Positions 58,563-64,000 of a stretch of DNA of 64,000 nucleotides are shown piece after piece (within the stretch, counting starts at the first letter, position 1; each line of letters starts with the position of its first letter). The translations under genes were made by a program, and so were the position numbers. Where the stretch lies: positions 73,550,069 to 73,614,068 of the forward strand of contig NC_030811.1 of NCBI RefSeq assembly GCF_001704415.2. The letters run 5' to 3'. A model generated the notes under the pieces. That model saw nothing but the letters and a program-made list of their open reading frames with translations. It searched no databases and was not told the origin of the DNA. This DNA is from Capra hircus (lineage: Eukaryota > Chordata > Mammalia > Artiodactyla > Bovidae).

Positions 58563-61500
58563 AATGCTAAAAAGTATGAAAGGGGAAATTAACAATAACA
58601 CAATAATAGTGGGAGAATTTAATACCCCACTCACACCTATGGATAGATCAACTAAACAGAAAATTAACAGGGAAACACAAACTTTAAATGATGCAATAGA
58701 CCAGTTAGACCTAATTGATATCTATAGGACATTTCACCCCAAAACAATGAATTTCACCTTTTTCTCAAGCGCACACGGAAACTTCTCAAGGATAGATCAC
58801 ACCCTGGGCCATAAATCTAGCCTTGGTAAATTCAAAAAAATTGAAATCATTCCAAGCATCTTTTCTGACCACAATGCAGTAAGATTAGATCTCAATTACA
58901 GGAGAAAAACTATTAAAAATTCCAACATATGGAGGCTGAACAACACGCTGCTGAATAACCAACAAATCACAGAAGAAATCAAAGTATGCATAGAAATGAA
59001 TGAAAATGAAAACACAACAACCCAAAACCTGTGGGACACAGTAAAAGCAGTGCTAAGGGGAAAGTTCATAGCAATATAGGCATACTTCAAGAAACAAGAA
59101 AAAAAGTAAAATAAATAACCTAACTCTACACCTAAAGCAACTAGAAAAGGAAGACATGAAGAACCCCAGGTTAGTAGAAGGAAAGAAATCTTAAAAATTA
59201 GGGCAGAAATAAAAGCAAAAGAAACAAAAGAGACTATAGCAAAAATCAACAAAGCCAAAAGCTGGTTCTTTGAAAGGATAAAGAAAATTGACAAACCATT
59301 AGCCAGACTCATCAAGAAACAAAGGGAGAAAAATCAAATCAATAAAATTAGAAATGAAAATGGAGAGATCACAACAGACAACACAGAAATACAAAGGATC
59401 ATAAGAGACTACTATCAGCAATTATATGCCAATAAAATGGACAACGTGGAAGAAATGGACAAATTCTTAGAAAAGTACAACTTTCCAAAACTGAACCAGG
59501 AAGAAATAAAAAACTTTAAGAGACCCATCACAAGCATGGAAATGGAAACTAATCAGAAATCTTCCAGCAAACAAAGCCCAGGTCCAGACAGCTTCACAGC
59601 TGAATTCTACCAAACATTTAGAGAAGAGCTAATGCCTATCCTACTCAAAATCTTTCAGAAAATTGCAGAGGAAGGTAAACTTCCAAACTCTTTCTATAAG
59701 GCCACCATCACCCTAATACCAAAACCTGACAAAGATGCCACAAAAAAAGAAAACTACAGGCCGATATCACTGATGAACATAGATGCAAAAATCCTTAACA
59801 AAATTCTAGGAATCAGAATCCAGCATCACATTAAAAAGATCATACTCTATGACCAAGTGGGCTTTATCTCAGGGATGCAAGGATCCTTCAATATCTGCAA
59901 ATCAATCAATGTAACACACCGCATTAACAAATGGAAAAATAAAAGCCATATGATTATCTCAATAGATGCAGAGAAAGCCTTTGACAAAATTCAACATCAA
60001 CATCATTTATGATAAAAACTCTCCAGAAAGCAGGAATAGAAGGAACATAATAAAAGCTATATATGACAAACCCACAGCAAACATTATCCTAAATGGTGAA
60101 AAATTGAAAGTATTTCCCCTAAAGTCAGGAACAAGACAAGGGTGCCCACTTTCACCACTACTATTCAACATAGTTTTGGAAGTTTTGGCCACAGAAATCA
60201 GAGCAGAAAAAGAAATAAAAGGAATCCAAATTGGAAAAGAAGAAGTAAAACTCTCACATGATGACATGATCCTCTACATAGAAAACCCTAAAGACTCCAC
60301 CAGAAAATTACTAGAGCTAATCAATGAATATAGTCAAGTTGCAGGATATAAAATCAACACACAGAAATCCCTTGCATTCCTATACACTAATAATGAGAAA
60401 ATAGAAAGAGAAATTAAGGAAACAATTCCATTCACCATTGCAACGAAAAGAATAAAATACTTAGGAATATATCTACCTAAAGAAACTAAAGACCTATATA
60501 TAGAAAACTATAAAACACTGGTGAAAGAAATCAAGAGGACACTAATAGATGGAGAAATATACCATGTTCATGGAACGGAAGAATCAATATAGTGAAGATG
60601 AGTATACTACCCAAAGCAATCTATAGATTCAACACACTCCCTATCAAGCTACCAACGGTATTTTTCATAGAGTTAGAACAAATAATTTCACAATTTGTAT
60701 GGAAATACAAAAAACCTCGAATAGCCAAAGCAATCTTGAGAAAGAAGAATGGACCTGGAGGAATCAACCTGCCTGACTTCAGGCTCTACTACAAAGCCAC
60801 AGTCATCAAGACAGTATGGTACTGGCACAAAGACAGAAATATAGATCAATGGAACAAAATAGAAAGCCCAGAGATAAATCCACGTACCTATGGACACCTT
60901 ATCTTTGACAAAGGAGGCAAGAATATACAATGGATTAAAGACAATCTCTTTAACAAGTGGTGCTGGGAAAACTGGTCAACCGCTTGTAAAAGAATGAAAC
61001 TAGAACACCTTCTAACACCATACACAAAAATAAACTCAAAATGGGTTAAAGATCTAAACGTAAGACCAGAAACTATAAAACTCCTAGAGGAGAACACAGG
61101 CAAAACTCTCTCTGACATAAATCACAGCAGGATCCTCTATGACCCACCTCCCAGAATATTGGAAATAAAAGCAAAAATAAACAAATGGGACCTAATTAAA
61201 CTTAAACGCTTCTGCACAACAAGGGAAACTATAAGCAAGGTGAAAAGACAGCCTTCAGAATGGGAGAAAATAATAGCAAATGAAGCAACTGACAGACAAC
61301 TAATCTCAAAAATATACAAGCAACTCCTGCAGCTCAATTCCAGAAAAATAAACGACCCAATCAAAAAATGGGCCAAAGAACTAAATAGACATTTCTCCAA
61401 AGAAGACATACAGATGGCTAACAAACACATGAAAAGATGCCCAAAGTCACTCATTATCAGAGAAATGCAAATCAAAACCACAATGAGGTACCATTTCACG

Positions 61501-62390
61501 CCAGTCAGATTAGCTGTGAGCCAAAATTCTACAAGCAATAAATGCTGGAGAGGGTGTGGAGAAAAGGGAACCCTCTTACACTGTTGGTGGGAATGCAAAC
61601 TAGTACAGCCACTATGGAGAACAGTGTGGAGATTCCTTAAAAAACTGGAAATAGAAGTGCCTTATGACCCAGCAATCCCACTCATGGGCATACATACTGA
61701 GGAAACCAGAATTGAAAGAGACACATGTACCCCAATGTTCATCACATCACTGTTTATAATAGCCAGGACATGGAAGCAACCTAGATGTCCATCAGCAGAT
61801 GAATGAATAAGAAAGCTGTGGTACATATACACAATGGAGTATTACTCAGCCATTGAAAAGAATACATTTGAATCAGTTCTAATGAGGTGGATGAAACTGT
61901 AGCCTATTATACAGAGTGAAGTAAGCTAGAAAGAAAAACACCAATATAGTATACTAACACATATATATGGAATTTAGAAAGATGGTAATGATAACCCTGT
62001 ATGCGAGACAGCAAAAGAGACACAGATGTATAGAACAGTCTTTTGGACTCTGTGGGAGAGGGTGAGGGTGGGATGATTTTGGAGAATGGCATTGAAACAT
62101 GTATAATATCATATATGAAATGAATCGCCAGTCCAGGTTCGATGCATGATACTGGATGCTTGGGGCTGGTGCACTGAGATGACCCAGAGGGATGGTACGG
62201 GGAGGGAGGGGGGTTCAGGATGGGGAATATGTGTATACCTGTGGCAGATTCATGTTGATGTATGGCAAAACCAATACAATATTGTAAAGTAATTAACCTC
62301 CAATTAAAATAAATAAATTTATATAATAAATAAATAAAAGCAAATCCAAGAAAATTGCTAATTAAATGGTAAAATGTGAAAGTTTAAAAA
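58563..62390 (+). mobile_element. 5'-truncated bovine-type L1 with 15-bp target duplication
   Basis: A 3.8-kb L1 that starts inside ORF2 and runs through the 3' UTR to a short A tail. AAAAAGAGCTAGTTG occurs at 58548-58562 and again, identically, at 62391-62405, marking the insertion edges. 5' truncation, target duplication and A tail are hallmarks of target-primed reverse transcription. The perfect duplication points to a fairly recent insertion. ORF1 and the promoter are absent, so it cannot be autonomous. Confidence 0.96.
58564..61806 (+). pseudogene. L1 ORF2 remnant (endonuclease end, reverse transcriptase, Cys-rich tail)
   Basis: Four open segments follow ORF2 order. 58564-59079 holds the end of the APE-type endonuclease with its conserved SDHNAVRLDL. 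59437-60012 holds the start of the RT domain (KPDKDATKKENYRPISL, DAEKAFDKIQH). 59966-60592 continues the RT with GTRQGCPLSPLLFNIVLEVL; here the catalytic F-A-D-D box is changed to S-H-D-D by a small deletion. 60592-61806 is the long tail with Cys-x3-Cys-x7-His-x4-Cys at about 61541-61600. A stop at the end of the first segment, shifts near 60010 and 60592, and TGA in place of an expected Trp at 61804 inactivate it. Confidence 0.92.
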
Positions 62391-63291
62391 AAAAAGAGCT
62401 AGTTGGTGTGTTGGGGGCTAAATTTAGGCTTAGGGTATAATATGACATTCAGAAATGCAGAAGTAGCCTCCCAAATGAAACGGAACAGAAAAAAAGAAGA
62501 ATTTGTGTAAAAACTGGTGAGATCTGAATGAGGTCCATACCTGAGTGAACAGTGTTGTCCTATGCTGATGTCCTTGTTTAACAAAAACAATGTTCTAAGG
62601 TTATATAAGACATTATCATTGGGAGGAGCTGAAGGAGGATACACTGGAACTCTTTGTACTACTTTGCAACTTCTTGTGAATCTTAACTATTTTAGAGTTA
62701 AAAAAATTTTTTTGATGAAGTACTGTACAGGGTATACCAAAGCATCAGTTATCCAAATCTGCTCCTGGCACCCTTCATATTGTGGCCACGCTGTTGATAC
62801 CGTCTACATTTTCATGTTTTGTAAAATGAATTTAAATTACTGTTTCAAGATATTTTTAGCATTTTTGCTCTTCTTAGGTCATTGAAGAATGAGGAAAGCT
62901 CCTGAGTAGATAATTGAGGCACTATCAAAGATAGTTGAGCATTACCATTTCACAAAGACTGTAAGTTTGAGACCTGAGTTCCACAGAACCCTGTTTACCT
63001 GTTAAATCACAGTTATGAAGCTAAAATAGGCACCTGTGTTTGTCCCACCTGATACAAAGATTAATCTGATGTCACTACTAGACCATGTTCTGGTGGGTTG
63101 TTTTTTTTTTAACTCCAAAAATGCAGCTCACCAATAAAGCAACTTGGTGAAAATGAAATTATCAGGTTCTAAATTATGTTTCCCTTAATATTTGCATAGT
63201 AGATACACCTTTAGTTTCTCCTACATTGACACACAGAACCAAGAATCTATAGCTCTTTTAAAGCTGCAACAAAGAATCTGAAAGGTTAACC

Positions 63292-63316
63292 AAAAAAAAA
63301 AAAAAAAAAAAAAAAA
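63292..63316 (+). repeat. A(25) homopolymer
   Basis: Run of A not attached to a recognised SINE or processed copy. Confidence 0.9.
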
Positions 63317-63429
63317 CACTTCTAATAGGAAATGAAGTAGGAACTCCTGTGGACATAGGCTGTAGACTATATTTAGTCCTGATTTCTGCCTTCTCATTTT
63401 AACAACGTTATCAAGATAATAATAGTGAA

Positions 63430-63620
63430 CACTCATGTAGGTGTTCCTACATGCCTGGCATCATTTTTATCAGAGCTTTACATATATTAACTCAGTCCTG
63501 AAGACATCTTCTGTGAGGTACATATACTGTCTCCATCCTGTCCTTGGGGAAACTGAGGAAGAGAATTTAGGTGTTTGGCCCAAGACCAAAACTGGGTTTT
63601 AAAATGAGGCAGTCTGGCTC
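63430..63620 (-). repeat. MIR-like fragment
   Basis: CTACATGCCTGGCATCATTTT, CATATATTAACTCAGTCCTG and TTGGGGAAACTGAGGAAGAG, then a diverged end near GGCAGTCTGGCTCCAGGGGC. Confidence 0.7.
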
Positions 63621-64000
63621 CAGGGGCCCCTGCAGGACACTGCCTCACCACACACATGCTCAGAAAGTGGGTTTCGTGTTTTCTCCCTTTTCTTTAACAG
63701 CAATCAAAACTGCTAGACGAGACATCTATAACTTGTCCATGGTTGACACTGAAAATGGAGAGAAGGGGTTAGCCCACATTCTGCTCTGGCCAGTCATATC
63801 CCCACACTATCCCTTTTATATATACCCTCCCCCAGACAGACACACTAACCCTGAGCTCTAAGTCCAAGTTTACAGGCAGGTTGACAAGTCCATCCGCAAC
63901 ACCAAAGCCCAAACTCTTTATGTTTAGTGGTCCATAAATGGAATGACCACATATTAAGTTGACCTGGGACATTCCCAGTTTTATGGTTGAAAGCTTCATG

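Larger units (their letters stand above)
62391..64000. other. Intergenic region after the L1
   Basis: AT-rich sequence with an A(25) run at 63292-63316 and a MIR-like piece at about 63430-63620. No exon or gene recognised up to the window edge. Confidence 0.6.

Noticed and set aside
61541..61600. Zinc-finger gene suggested by the Cys-x3-Cys-x7-His-x4-Cys pattern
   Set aside because: This is the conserved Cys-rich end of L1 ORF2, inside the L1 copy.

Overview
This window is nuclear DNA of a bovid ruminant (cattle or a close relative). The evidence is the repeat content: Bov-tA and Bov-A2 SINEs, a BovB (RTE-type) LINE, a bovine-type L1 and many ruminant tRNA-derived CHR-type SINEs, beside older mammalian MIR, L1M and MER5A copies. 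There are no prokaryotic genes, operons or CRISPR arrays.

One protein-coding gene is supported: the 3' two thirds of ATXN7L1 (ataxin-7-like 1) on the plus strand. Eight exons with canonical GT-AG borders join into one open frame of 665 codons plus stop: 19979-20262, 23430-23512, 24383-24639, 33880-34075, 37655-37776, 41973-42912, 45685-45759 and 47679-47720. The N-terminal part (about 196 residues by the remembered human length of 861) lies upstream of base 1. The SCA7 zinc-binding domain is split over exons 23430-23512 and 24383-24639, a second family-conserved block over 33880-34075 and 37655-37776, and the disordered Ser/Pro-rich tail with two KKRK signals fills the 940-bp exon. The family is known from the deubiquitinase module of the SAGA co-activator.

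Layout: 1-19978 is intron, with a Bov-tA, a Bov-A2, a roughly 2-kb antisense BovB carrying a nested Bov-tA, and several old repeats. 19979-47720 is the exon-bearing part. 47721 to about 51198 is a long, AT-rich 3' UTR ending at a good polyadenylation site. 51199-64000 is intergenic, dominated by old repeats and a 3.8-kb 5'-truncated L1 (58563-62390) with a 15-bp target-site duplication. No downstream gene was recognised.

I found no undescribed biological system. The points most worth checking are two CpG-dense blocks inside introns (23811-24250 and 45170-45650), an extra leucine codon in the exon at 33880, a tandem NAGNAG acceptor before the last coding exon, inverted Bov-tA pairs around exon groups, and the damaged reverse-transcriptase box of the L1.
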